From: Triops longicaudatus
Taxonomy: Eukaryota; Arthropoda; Branchiopoda; Notostraca; Triopsidae
Reading direction: 5' to 3'
DNA: 64,000 nt
Assembly: GCA_022885665.1 (NCBI GenBank)
Contig: JAGQDJ010000052.1
Coordinates: 124,001 to 188,000 of the forward strand
In this document: positions 40,012-52,500 of the stretch, piece by piece
Position numbering within the stretch: the stretch's first letter is position 1
Layout: each line of letters starts with the position of its first letter
Notes under the pieces: model-generated
Databases searched by the model: none
What the model saw: the letters and a program-made list of their open reading frames with translations, nothing else
Told to the model about the DNA's origin: nothing
Translations under genes and position numbers: made by a program

Positions 40012-43000
40012 GTCGTCCGTAAAAGGCTTCAAGTGGGAATCTTTAACTATTTGGCGTACATATAAGATTAAATATCACACTTTTAAATTTCCCGCGATGG
40101 TAGAGCTCTATAAGGAAGACTTCCTATTCGGCCATATATTTTAGATTAAATCCCACACTTTCAGACTACGCGCAATAGTAGAAATAAATTATTTTTTAGT
40201 AGTTTGTGTGCTTTGGCAGCAGATAAGCGGTAAGCGTCGTCTTCAGAAGATTTACCTGGCAGGTCTCCATTTTTTATACTTCTTTTGGTGACATTTGATA
40301 CCGCATTAAAAAAGTAAAGAAAAAAACAGCGAATTTGTCTACCGCGTTGCTTGCTGGAATTTGAGTTGTGCGCTTGAGTCGTGTTACACAAGGTTTAGCT
40401 AGTTATGATCATTTTTCTGTTGTTACAGCATAAGCTTTTACATAAGTTGTTACAGCATATATCTTTGTAGACAAACGACCGTGTAAAGAGTATGAGTACT
40501 CAGTAGAACAGATTGCTACTGCTAATAGATGTACCTTAGGATAATTTTAGCTTTACGATTCTTTTCCGGGTTGCAGACAGGTTTTTCAAAGGGGAGACCA
40601 ATTCATATTTTTACAACTAGACTTGGGAGGACTAACAGACAAACCCAGTATCCGTTTAGCACAACTTTTGTTCCTTGAATTGCGAGCGTTTATGACATTA
40701 GTCGACGATTAACGACATAACGACGATTGTTGCTACCATTATACCGAGGGCTAACAGTAAATTATACACACAATGAAGCGAACAACAAGTTTTTTAAAAC
40801 TAATTGCCGATGTTCTATTGTTAAAATTGGTACATTAGCGAACTGTCTTTTTATTTTTAATTATTGAAAAGTTAATCGTTTTGTACTCAATGGCACGAGT
40901 AAAAAGAGAAACTGAAACGTTTACCTACTTTGTTTCGCTAAAAGCGCCACTCGTACTGAGAAGTGTTCAAAACGTGTAAATCACAAAAGGTCTAGTGAAG
41001 CATTTCGAGGCTGATTTATTGTCTTTGGGGTTAAAAGGGTCAATGTGACAAATTTAAAACTTTTTTAGTATTCTTACACGGCAGTATTTTCTACTAAGTA
41101 CATTGGAATTTCTTCGGCTTGCCTTTTGTGTGGATATTTACGTTATTCTGTGATACCCAGTGAAGGCAAATCAGCCTTGGAGGTTTAATTTGTGCAAGTA
41201 CGGCCTTTCTGTCGGTAGAGATGGGATGATACAGGGGAACTGTAGCGCCAATTTCACAAGCACAATTTATACCAGCAATGGGTCAGCTGCAACAAAGTTT
41301 ACCTAGGTGTTTTTCATTTCAATGCAACAAAAGCTTGTGCCCCGTTCGAGAGTTGGAAACAGCGGATTCCGAAAGCTTTATAAGCAGGTGCACAGCATCT
41401 ACTAAGAGTGAGGAGTTTTTTGCAAATGTTTTTGCTGCGGGAGCCTCACCATACGGAAGATTTGTATGAAGGTTGTCTGACACATGGGACTCGTGTCTGA
41501 TTTAATGGTGCAGGTTTTCCAAAGTCGATGAACATGAAGATGACGCGAAGTAAATGAGCTGAAATTAAAAAGAAAATGCAACGTACAACTTTGTGGCAAG
41601 GCAATGATTACCTGGTAGCTTATTGATGCACTTGTGGAGAAACAAAGTTATTGACCCTGTGTCTGACAGTTGGCGCCTTCCAACCTCTTTTCAGGAAATA
41701 AATTGCGATTGTTTTCTTTTAAGGTTCGGTAGGTTCTCTAGGTAGTACTAATCACTGTATATTTGTAGGAAAAAGAAAATGAATTCGAATTCACGTATTG
41801 CGTTTCAACGCTGAGCCAAATTTATTGAACGGAATTTGACATATTCAACTCATTTCAGACGAATCTGAATGCGCTTTATTTGTTGCTGGGAAAAGTTTGA
41901 ATTGAACTGAAAACCTATTCAATTTGCCGATTTTTTTTTTAAATCCACACAAGCATCTCGCTTTCTGCTAGTAACGTAATATTTTCTTCTATGTTTACAA
42001 AAAATCTCATGACTAGAACTGTATTGGAAAGGTGAAGCTTTTTGTTATAAATCAGCGTCAGTGTTTGCTTTTTGCTGGCATTTTAAAGGTGTTGCTTTCG
42101 CCAGCAACCGTTCATTTTTATCTACTTCACATATTTGTAAAAAAAATGATTCCTAGGATTTCTTATCGTCTTTTCCTTTGAAGTTACTGGACAATTTCAA
42201 AGATCTACAAAACTGACCCTGAAAATGGTCAACTAAGGATATGTACCAAATGATCTACTTTTAACGTGTGAAATTTTTGTCTAAATATAACTTAAGGAGT
42301 TTACGTGGAAAGTCCAGAATAATAAACTCAGCGTTCGCAACGTGTTGAGTACCTTCAATAAGCAACGCAAGATAGCGCGTTGTAGGTATAAGCCGTGTTC
42401 TCCATAATTCCGTGTTATTTCTCAGTGTTTGCAATATTATTAAGGAGTTATTTATGAATCACGCATTATTATGATCCCTCACGTTGAATCACGATGCCTT
42501 AAATTATATAAAGTGGCGATCAACACAGATTTTTTTGTCAGTTTTGAAAAACGCAAAAACTTCTGCACGAAATGCAGGCAAATTTCATTATTTTTTCGTA
42601 ACAAATCCAGAACTACTGAACACTTGACCAATAATAACACAATAAAACTTTTTTAGTGGTTAAACTTAGATATTTAGGCGTCGTTTGTATGCAGTCATGT
42701 ATGTTGTAGTCAGCTTAATACGTCGTTAGTATGCAGTCATGTTTGTTGCAGTCAACTCAATACCAGACATACTTATAACATGCACTTGTCTTAGACTAGA
42801 TATGGTTTCACGATAGTGCGAGTAAACAGGAAAGCTTCGCTTCGTGTGACGGCACATTTGTATAAAATTTCTTTTGCGAATTTGGCACTGTCCTGTGGTA
42901 GTGTTACAAGCGGCACCTGAGGTGGCTAGATGTGGACACAAACCCTCCAGAAACTTGCTTTTTATAGTCCTAGCCAGAATGTCCCGCACAGGTTGTTGCT

Positions 43001-44638
43001 TATCGTAAAAACTTTAACGAGTACAATTTCGTAACGTTGTTGTCTCTAAATCGCACAAGTTACGAATTTCATTGGAGAAAAACAGTCACACTTGCGGTTT
43101 ACTTAGGGTTAACAGTTTTGGAATTCTACTTCCCGACGTGTTTCTACTGAACATTTCATCTCGCTGGTACACTACTTAGATTTGCAGTAGGTCGTAAAAA
43201 TCCTTCGGTGCGCGTTATAAAAATCAACGTGTTAGTTAAGTTATGCTAATACTGTGTTGATTTTTCTTCTTAAGAGCAAACTTATTGCTTTGCGAAGAAG
43301 TCACTCAACACCGTTACAGGAAGTTATGTTCTTTAGTGTATGTTTTTTAGTTATGCTCTTTAGCGTTTTACTCGTAGAGTTACAGCAGTTGATCATGCAA
43401 TCGCTGTCTCATATAATTACAGTTCATATAAATGAACCCCTGCAGTAACTGAAGAAAAATGCGTCTATTTTTACGGAACTTATCGGTTCGTGTTTCGTTG
43501 TTGCGTGCTTGTTTGTAGGTTGTGTTCTTTAACACTCTTCAGGAAAGGCAAAAGTCGTCAAAGAAGCCAAACGTAATTGCAATTAACAACCTGTCTTATG
43601 CGCCTGAAATGATAGGTGCGCAGTCCAAGATTTATTTGCAAGTATGTGATTATTTCGCAGACGAGCAGCAATGGAGTGCGTTTCTGTCGGATATTTATGA
43701 GCACAGAATAGACAAAAATCTGTCGGCTTTTTTTCAGGCAAAAACACTTTAAACCCAATTAGGAGTTAGTGTAGGTGTTTTTTTTATATATTTTCTCTTT
43801 CTTTTATTTTTTGCATGTGTCAAGGTGAACTAGGAGTTGGTTATGCTATTAACAGATGCTTCCTCTTCTGGCGCAACGCCCCTCGCGATCTAACACTCAT
43901 TATCTTCAGTGCATGATTGCCATTTGCGGATGACTTCATCTCCCAACTCTGTAACTTTTGACAGCTCACTTTTTCCCGAGACTAATCGGTTTGCCGCTTT
44001 TCCTCAGAAGTCTGACTGCTGGGACAATCGAAGTAAACCATGGATTTGCAGACTTGTCCGGATCCCCTCGCCCTTCGCCCTTTGCAAATAAGTCTCTCAA
44101 AATGGACAAAACCAAAAACAGTTCCAAGTCATCATCCAAAGACAGTTCACGCCGGCAAAGTGAGCGACGAAAGAACCGTGGCAAGAAGATGCGAGATTGG
44201 GCATCACGCAACAAGCGGAGGCACAAAGAATTACTGTCCTTGTTAGCTCAAGGTGACGGAGTGACCGATTCTCAGACACTTGAATGCTGTCCTTCAGTGG
44301 TAGAAATGGTAGAGCCACTGGGCGGTATCAACATGGCCGGCCACCACGTGGAGCTCTACCGTCAGGGCGATGTTGGCCAACGCTTTTACGAACGGTCCTG
44401 TGAAGCCGAGTATTTGAAGATCAACAAACCTTGTCGTTTTATCGACGCCAAACTGAAGAAAGTGTCGAGGTGTGTGCAGAAATACTCCTACAGTTACGCC
44501 CTCGTGCGGGACTCTTTCTCAGAAACGAACTACCGACTTGACTATATCAAAATCCGTAGTGGTTGTGCCTGCGAAATTGTGCCACCATTGATCGGCCCAG
44601 AAGTTCATCAAAGTAGCTCCAATTCCACATTACGATAA
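35975..44638 (+). CDS. secreted neurotrophin/Spätzle-type cystine-knot ligand
   Basis: This is a predicted secreted growth-factor precursor of 277 residues. Coding exons are 35975-36004 (10 codons), 38546-38718 and 44008-44638; both junctions keep phase (0, then 2). Exons 1 and 2 join to give a classical signal peptide, MRLVIFVILA-AILLVTIFCDA. A Lys/Ser-rich, probably disordered prodomain follows. It ends in dibasic sites including RNKRR, a furin-type site near residue 139. The mature part has seven cysteines: C161, C162, C199, C210, C223, C254 and C256. The spacing and the final CAC resemble both neurotrophins (RFYERSC, PCRFIDAK) and Spätzle ligands (RCVQKYSYSYALV, KIRSGCAC). In arthropods such ligands act on Toll family receptors in immunity and neural survival. 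The receptor and the exact subfamily are not shown by sequence. No extra exon is required, but a small one is possible at 43519-43572. Confidence 0.8.
36005..38545 (+). other. intron 1 of the neurotrophin-like gene
   Basis: This 2.5-kb intron begins GTAAGT and ends in TATAG. It contains an AT-rich low-complexity block at about 36190-36440 and no recognisable gene. Confidence 0.6.
36190..36440. repeat. TTA/TATT-rich low-complexity block with (ATT)n
   Basis: About 250 bases consist almost entirely of A and T with ATT and TATT units. They end in an uninterrupted (ATT)n run near 36407-36434. Short ORFs here are artefacts of this composition. Confidence 0.85.
39974..40008. repeat. poly(T) run of 35 bases
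   Basis: Thirty-five consecutive T residues. This could be the reverse-strand poly(A) tail of a retroposed sequence. The flanks show no recognisable source gene or target-site duplication. Confidence 0.85.
40057..40189. repeat. diverged tandem duplication (unit about 75 bp)
   Basis: Two similar segments, about 40057-40112 and 40132-40189, share the order AGATTAAAT, CACACTTT, CGCGATGGTAG (CGCAATAGTAG) with several substitutions and small indels. This is an old duplication just right of the poly(T) run. Confidence 0.6.
42679..42762. repeat. 42-bp tandem duplication
   Basis: Two adjacent 42-base units (42679-42720 and 42721-42762) each begin CGTCGTT and contain TATGCAGTCATG. They differ at five positions. 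Confidence 0.85.
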
Positions 44639-44750
44639 CGACAAATTGTCACATGTGTAATATTTGCCTCCCCCCTCGCTTTCCTGCACAGATTGTACAC
44701 ACCCATTGTTGTCACATGTCTGCGCTTTCCAGTCTCAATAAGTTTTGCAT

Positions 44751-44756
44751 AATAAA
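44751..44756 (+). terminator. poly(A) signal of the neurotrophin-like gene
   Basis: AATAAA lies 113 bases after the stop codon at 44636-44638. It is the first such hexamer downstream. Confidence 0.6.
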
Positions 44757-44819
44757 AGATACGTTTACTTACCTTCGTAGTTTTACATTTACTTCCCAAA
44801 GGAAGGCTTATTCTAATCT

Positions 44820-44864
44820 AGGGTTCCACGTTGCGCTGCTAGGTTCACTAGCAGCGCGAACCCT
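44820..44864. repeat. strong hairpin downstream of the ligand gene
   Basis: GCGCTGCTAG (44833-44842) and CTAGCAGCGC (44848-44857) pair perfectly around a 5-base loop. The outer arms AGGGTTC and GAACCCT extend the stem by seven pairs after a six-base bulge. It lies about 65 bases past the poly(A) signal. Confidence 0.65.
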
Positions 44865-46484
44865 CCACTGCTCGTTCACTTGCTGTCCCACTCTTACATA
44901 CCAGTGGCTTATAAAAGCGAATAAGTTGAGAAACTAGTGTTGCACTTTTTGTCACTGCGAGCGTTCAATGTTTTCATTTGGGACTACGGTGTTCCATTGA
45001 GTCCTATATGAATGACTTTACAGGGCTAAACGATTGTTCCTAGTGCTGCCCTCACGTTGCTAGGGTAGACACCATAAAAAAAGCTTGCACACTTTCGTGC
45101 TAACCACTAACGCCTCTACGACCGAAACCTGGAACCCTGATTCCAATTCAGGACTCGCACTCAGACCTGAAAAATGAACTTCAGCGAAATTGAGCCCTTT
45201 TCATTTCGTACGTCCTCGTATTCCAACACTCGAAACTTGACGTTTGGTTGGAAAATTTAAACCAATTTATATCTTTGATCAGAAAGCCAATCTTCGGATA
45301 CTGTGCGGGGGTAATTGCAATAATCAGAATATGAAGAACTGTCATTAGTCGTATATACCATTCTTCTTATATAAATCAGTGCGCACACTCTTGCAAGTAG
45401 AAGCTTCCGCTATGTAAAAAAAAAAAAGAAAAAAAAATATGTAGCTTATTCCAAATCTGGTTTGAATTCAAGTTCAGGCCACTCCAGAATGAACTTCCGA
45501 GTAAATTCGGAAACCATAACCTATTGGAAAATAATTCTGGCTCAAATCCGCGTCAAGTTTAAATTGATTGAGTTTTAAATTGGTAGAGTCGAGTTTAAAT
45601 TTGGAATATGCTTATATGGCAAGTTAATCCATCAAGGCTTTGCGGCCTGCTGTCACACCAGTGTCTCTTTCCTAATTGAGCTGTAGCCATTAACTTTTTC
45701 AATATGGACACCAAACGATTCTTATTAGGAAGACGTACTCCGCGAAGTGAAGAAAACGACACATGAGTAGTTGACAAAAACTGGTATTATAAGTTTCGCA
45801 CCACTCTACAAGCCAAGAGACAATTCGAAAAAATCAAGGTTCACCAGCATTATGCTCTCGAAGAAGTGTACAAAGACTGGTCATTTATATCAATTGTAAT
45901 GACAGAAACCAGAATAGTATGGGGATCTGACGATGGTATTTTCACTGTTGCAAAGAAGTGGCCTTGACCTTCTAACAAACTTTTGCCCCAAGTCGTAGAA
46001 CTTCCTAAACAGTCCGTATATTTAAGTTTTTCTCAGGTTTGTTTCTTTTCTGCCTTAAAATAAAACCCTGCAGTGAAGCGTAAGCTACAGTAAATTGGTG
46101 TGTTTCCCTTTCAACACAACCGGTGAGAAACTAAGATAAATAAACTGAATTTGCTGTATCTCTTAGCTCCATCTTCTATATAATGAAAAAAAAATCAAGG
46201 AAAGAAAAGACATGAGGGGGGAAAATAGGGAAAATGATATAATTTAAACCATCCTCTAACAGCCATGATAATCTAATAATTTAACCAAGCACGCGGCAAG
46301 GAAGATATAAAAAAGATAAACTCAAAAGGAAAGAAACTAAAAAAAAATGAAATAGAGTTCTTTAAATTCCTTTGAAGGTGGCAAATTCTGACAGTGATAG
46401 CAAAAAGGGGGAGGACAAAAATAGTAAATTATACAGGAAGCAGTAATATTCCATTCGAATCCGCTGGTGTGTGGTTTCACGTCA
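44865..46484. other. intergenic gap, ligand gene to tropomyosin
   Basis: No coding region is recognisable. The right end must contain 3' untranslated sequence of the distal tropomyosin terminal exon. An A-run lies near 45416-45437. Confidence 0.5.
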
Positions 46485-46567
46485 CTAATAGCCCGCCAAT
46501 TCTGCAAAAGTCTGGTCCATTTCGTCCGCGATGGATTTGTATTTCTCCTTCTCGTGCACCAACTCAT
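46485..46567 (-). CDS. Tm1: tropomyosin terminal exon 9c
   Basis: This is the most distal last exon: 26 codons plus a stop, entered in phase 1. It encodes [19 protein letters not shown] and ends FAELAGY. It differs from exon 9b at only four or five residues, so the pair arose by tandem duplication. The C-terminal residues form the head-to-tail overlap with the next tropomyosin and the troponin-T contact, so the swap should tune that joint. Confidence 0.9.
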
Positions 46568-49500
46568 CTAAACAACAACCAGACCATTAGTTAGCTCTTT
46601 CGCCTTTTGGCAGTTCATATAAGCCAGTATTTCCACAAATGCGGCAGAACACGTCCTTAATTAGCCAGTTTTTGCTTCATGGCTTTTGATCTCAAATGCG
46701 TGGTGACAACTACAAGCGTAGCGTGGATAGCGAACCAAGGAATACAAAGGCATTTTCGCAAGAATTGCCGCAAATAACAAGACAAGAATGCGAAACGAAG
46801 AGTGACTGGTCTTAATTTATGCAGAACCCCAAAATTACACTTTTTTTCGCAACAACGTGTACACCAATAAATAATGTATTGAAGAAGAGGCCAAAAGAGA
46901 AATTGGTAGACAAAAAGTAAACAAATTCAGAGAGAATGAGAGGAAAGAAGGAAAGGTATTTTTTTTTGCTCTTGCTAGCCACTAAAAATCAACGGAGTTA
47001 AAATTAAGTTACAATCCCGTTAAGTAATAACAAAAACTTTTCTTCGCCCCCTCCAAAGTTGTGTGGTAATCATAAGTTGTTGTAAAGGCAACAAAGGAAG
47101 TGCGGAGGGCCCCACAAAGCAGAGATTGTAAGCGAACCATAAAGGTGGCAGCAGAAATAGGACGAAGAAGAAGAAGAAAGTGGCATTTCTGAATTGTGTT
47201 GTGTTTAATAGCCCGACAATTCTGAGAAAGTCTGGTCCAGCTCGTCCGTGATGGACTTGTACTTCTCCTTCTCGTGCACCAGTTCGTCTACAGAGTTGGT
47301 AATGTGCGGAAACAGGGATAGGAAGAATGGAAAGAAAACGAAAAGAAAAAAAGCAATCATTAGCCATCCATCCGCGTGTCATAATAGTCAGCCTTATGTC
47401 CGTTACATTGAAAGAAAATTATTTGAACAAAATTTGCATGCTTGAAAGGAAAAATACGTGGCCATGTTGAGTACTAACCGTCACCCGTCACGCCATTGGT
47501 CGTAAACCGCCTCGGAGCAAGTTTTTGTGCTCGGTTAGTTCAAACAAACTCGTAACAAGCAGCTATGTGTAACACGAATATTCAATTAATCAATGCAACA
47601 ATTCATTACTCACGAGATGCCTTTCGTTAAGTTAAACAAGTGCCGTGGTCTGTGTAAGTTGTAGATATACGACTTCCTTGTACCGTGTAAAGAATGTTTG
47701 CAAATTCTCTTCCTTGTTTAAAGACGATTGTGTCCTGTTGTCCGATATGGAGCTCTTTAATTGTTTATTAGTAGATCAAATGATATAGATAAGCTGTGCG
47801 TTACAAAAACGTTGCCTTTTTGGGGAATGGTCACAAAACCAGTTAAACAAATTAACTTTTCGAGTCTGTCCGATCTTTTATTTCCTCTTCAGCTGGTTTA
47901 AACCTTTAGATCCAGCTAAAGAAAATCAAGTTGGTACTAGGTAATAGTTTGTGGCGTCCATTAATGTGTCTCAGCTACGCGTAATTTATTAGTCACTAAA
48001 TAAGTCAAGACGTCGGAACGAGCCAGACAATTTCCACGATTTGCAAGGACATCAAGGTCGTTTTTGCACAAAACATCCCCCCAATTCAAGTTTGCACAAT
48101 ACAAAGGCAGCAGGCAAAGGAATGACAAAGAAAGAAAACAACAAAAAGGCACAAGCATAGGAGTTTTGCTCTATCGCCATTTCCCACACTGGCATTAGAT
48201 AAGAAAGTGCGATGAGTTTCCAAACCTGGCTTTGTGTGTATGCAAGACGGATTCGTACGGGCGTGGATACAACTCTTACATATTTTGGATATCTTGCAAT
48301 GTGGACTCCATTTCTTCTTGCAAAATCTTATTTCGCTCCTTTTCGGCTAAGAGGTCGTCTGCAAGGCCCATGCGTGTTAATTAAATCAAACGTCACACAA
48401 GATATTAGTTACATATCCAACACGCTTTCAATGAGTTTTTAATCTTGTTAATTAATTTTTACTTCCGTTTTCCCCGAACACCTTAAATTCAATACATGGG
48501 CTTTAATGTAATTCCTTTCCATTTAACCATGGTTAAAACGTCAGTGTAAACGCCGCAGTTAAGGCTACGTTCAGACAAACGCGATAACCACGTTTACACA
48601 AAGAAAATGTGTACCATTGACCATGGTTAAGGTGCAACGAGGAAACGGTGCCTTAAAGAACTAAGCTACTCGTGCAAAATTATGTTGAAATGTAATAAAA
48701 TATAATTATTGTAAACGTAAATACCTTCCAGTCTGTCCACTTCCTTTTGCAACTTCTGTACAGAGCGCTCAGCAAATTCAGCGCGGGCTTCAGCCTATTA
48801 ATAGACAAGACGTTATTAGTTTCGAGACGCCAAAGTCATAAAAGAAAAAATTTCATGCTTAAAGACGCAAAACTACGTGCTTGGGGGTGATTAAGCAATC
48901 ACAAGCTTACCTCGTCCCTTCGAAAACCCACCAATGGGGCTAAGACTTTACATTTTCCCTTCTTTTCTTTTTCTTTTTCATTTTATCTAAAAAGAAAAGC
49001 TTTACGTAATGTTTTTATCGTTCCGTATTTGCGTTAAATCTCGTTTCTTTATTTTTTTTGGTAAACCCTTTAAGCTGGTTTCCCGTTTTATTCTTACTTT
49101 GTATATTTTTCTATTTGCGTTTAAGTTTTTATAATTATTTCGATATTTCTTTTTTTAACTTTCCATTTTTTATCAATTTTCATCGTTATATTTTTTCTAA
49201 ATCTACTTTTCGTTATTCTCATATTTTTAGCTCTTAGTTTCCTATCTTCTTCCTTCTTTTTTCTTTCATTGGATCTATTTTCGGCGTTACTCACCTCCTT
49301 AAGTCTTGACGTCAAGGACTTAATTTGGGTTTCGTATGCTTCTTCACGGGCTGTTGCCTACAGTGTCAAGGAGGAAAGGACAAAGCACAATGCAAAGTAA
49401 AACCGTGCAAATGCTGTTAAACTACAAAATTCAAACAACGCAACGGATTATCGAAAATACAGGTCAAAGAGATGTGGTAGGAGGGTGGAGATGGGGTGAT

Positions 49501-52500
49501 TAACAGGCTAAATTGTAGAGATGCATGGTAATCCACACTTAAGGTTGGGTTGCACTCCTCTACAATCGAAAAAGAGGTGTGGCCAAGGTACATGTACCTG
49601 CTTGAGCCTGGTGGTGAGCGTTTTAATTTGCTCCTTGTAGGCTTCTTCACGTTGGTTGGCCTAATTACCCCAGCCGCGTTGGATTCAGACGCAGAAAAAA
49701 GGGAGGATGAAGAGGGTGGGGAGGGGTGAAGGTAAGGTGGATTTTTCGTATAAGGAAATAATGAGCATTATTTTCTATTACTTTCTTGTCTTTAAATTAC
49801 TTCAAATTTGAACTAAGTTAAAATAATTCAAGAAATATTCTTAAATAATTCGAAAAATATTCCGAAAAATTCTAGATTTTTAAAAACATTTCTGGAAAGG
49901 ATTTTAAAATAATTCTGAAAACAATTTCGCAACCATTCTGAAAATAATTTAAAATTATTTGAAAATACTTAGGAAGTGGTGTTTAACATTGTCTAAACAC
50001 TGAAAATTCTTTGAGAAAAACAGAACACTCGGGAAGCTATTTGATAAATATATACATTTTAAAATTAATCTTGAAATGCCTTGCAAGTAGAATCTTTTGT
50101 TTACCTTTTCTTCAGACACTTCCAGGGACTTGAGGTTGTTGCCTACGACACGCAATTCTTCTTCAAGTTCCACGATTTTCCTAGATTTCAGAACCTTTTT
50201 AGTGTTTGTGTAAGAGAATTCATCATAGTAAACAAGCGCGTGCAAAAGTGAGACATAACAAGTACAGCGTTATCTAAAAGCGTGCCCAATTTTCAAGTGT
50301 CGAAGAGTGCGAACTACACTTACTGCTCGCCAAGCTCAGCACGTTCTTCTGCGCGCTCCAAATCGCTTTCAAGCATCACCAATTTGCGAGCGACCTACGG
50401 TTAACCAAAAACCAAGATACAAAAACTCGAAAACCATGCGTGTCAGATTTCACACCATTAAACACGGATCAAATCTCCATGCAGAGTGCATTTATAAAAA
50501 CACAAACATTTATTTAAAATAAAAAAGTAATGTAAGGGTAGCTCTGGTTCCATTCCGTAGTTCAAACAAATCCGTTAACACACAGCAAATTCGAAAACTG
50601 CAAAACTTGGACGACGCTAGTGTCCAGTGCCATCTGCCGAAAGAGAAAGAGATTAGCTTACGATTCACCAGTCTCGGCACGCTCTTCAGCACGTTCCAAA
50701 TCAGCTTCAACCATGGCCAGCTTACGGGCCACCTACAACGAGAATTCCTTCATCAATCAATCTCGCTCTTCTCCTTCAACATTCTCCACACCACTCTCAA
50801 GTCCAAACTTGACGAGCAGACAGATGCCACATCACGAGCTGCCGAAACGAATGGTTAGAAATGACGGTTTTTCTGGCAAATCCACGAAAAGGTGGGGGAA
50901 CTAAACGATAAGTTTCCAAGTCATGCGGCTCTTATGGGTAAAATACGCGCTCCAATCGTTTGCAGAGTAGCAACGATTTTGAATTAACTCAATAAAAACG
51001 CCACAATCCGGGTTGACTACTGTGTTATGTCAAAAACTTTTCATGCAACTCAAAAATTAGTCGAATCTAATTTCTAGTGGCTCAACCAATGCCTGAACGG
51101 AAGTTAGAAACGGGTAAGAACGATTAAGACAAATTGAGAGCAATCGCAGAGGAGACTCGCCTCGTCGTATTTGCGGTCAGCTTCCTCAGCCAAGAACCGC
51201 GCTTCCTTCAACTGATTCTCCAAAGCGTCCATACGTTCTTCATCGGACAAGGAGCGGTTTTCCAACACCTTACGCATACTGGTGAAAAAAGTGCATGATT
51301 AAAACTTCCGTCGCGAGAACGTAGCCATCCTGGAACATAAAGGTTACTCGGGAAGACCTATTTAAAGATTACGTCGAACAACGCAGTCCTAACCAGCAAG
51401 TCCTAAATGTTTATTTTTTATTTGAAAACTTTCAAGACGAACCACGTCTATTTTCTGACGTATTATCGTAATCCTAAATGTTCTTCTCGTGGAATACGGA
51501 ATATCCAGAGCTCCCTTTTAAACCTTGAAAAAGTTTACAAGACCAGTGCTTGACACTTGAATGAAATTTAACCTAAAAGATTCAATAAAAGGGTTGGAAA
51601 TAAAGAAAATGATTAAATGAGATTGAATGAACCCTGATTCTGTCCCGCAAGTCTCGCTACGCACCTCTTCGTATTTCCTGTCAGCTTCCTCAGCAATCAT
51701 CTTGGCTTGTGACAACTGGGCTTCCAAAATTGTCACGCGATCATCTTCCATGTTGGTGCGGTTCTCGAGGGCTTTGCGTATCCTGAACGCCATCATGCAC
51801 ATGCCAATCCGAGGATAATTAAGGTCATCAGGAACATCCGGAGGACAACAATGGTAGGTGATAAGGCATCAACAACAACACAAAAATACACAAACACGAG
51901 GGTTAGTTTCACACGACAATCCAAAAATTAAATCAATGCATTCAAAAAGTATACTAAAATATTAATTCTCCATGGAAACAACATAATTACTACCTAGACT
52001 CGCTAAATTTGTTACTAAACTTTATTAATAGGTGAGTTCAAATCCAAAAAAGTGCAAGCCAACATTTTTTTTATTCTACAAACTCTGGTTAGTTTCGAAA
52101 TTAAGCATGCGTCACGTTGGACCGCAACATGAAGAGATCTCTTGTTTACTTGAAGTTGCTTTGCGAAAAAAAAAAAGGATTTTAACTTCTTCTGTCTTTG
52201 TTTTTGGTCAGTTTATTGCCAACAAGCTATTCTGTTCTGCAATGAGAATTAGCGAACGCTTGCAAGAAGTTAACGAACTTCCAGTTGCCAAACTACACAC
52301 GACGCAGAACCGGTTTGAGATTTGTATACTGAAGGTAATTCTTTTTAAATCATTATCTTGAGCCATAACTATGTAAACAACCGCTGCTGAAATAAAATCT
52401 TAATAATCCTTCAGAAATTCGAAGATTTTTCCTCAACTGCCTTAAAATGTTCTAAAGAACAGTAATTTGTGAGTTCTGATTACAACTTATGATTACCGTT

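Larger units (their letters stand above)
38719..44007 (+). other. intron 2 of the neurotrophin-like gene
   Basis: This 5.3-kb intron begins GTAAGT and ends CCTCAG. It contains a 35-base T-run, two imperfect tandem duplications and a possible small cassette exon at 43519-43572. I see no independent gene in it. Confidence 0.55.

Noticed and set aside
43522..43752. 76-codon ORF ending in FFQAKTL
   Set aside because: Its frame does not match the phase needed between ligand exons and no donor restores it; only the smaller 54-base alternative is kept as a weak finding.
49121..49315. 64-codon Lys/Arg-rich ORF, minus strand
   Set aside because: It starts within tropomyosin exon 7b and runs into the intron; the basic composition reflects A-rich DNA.
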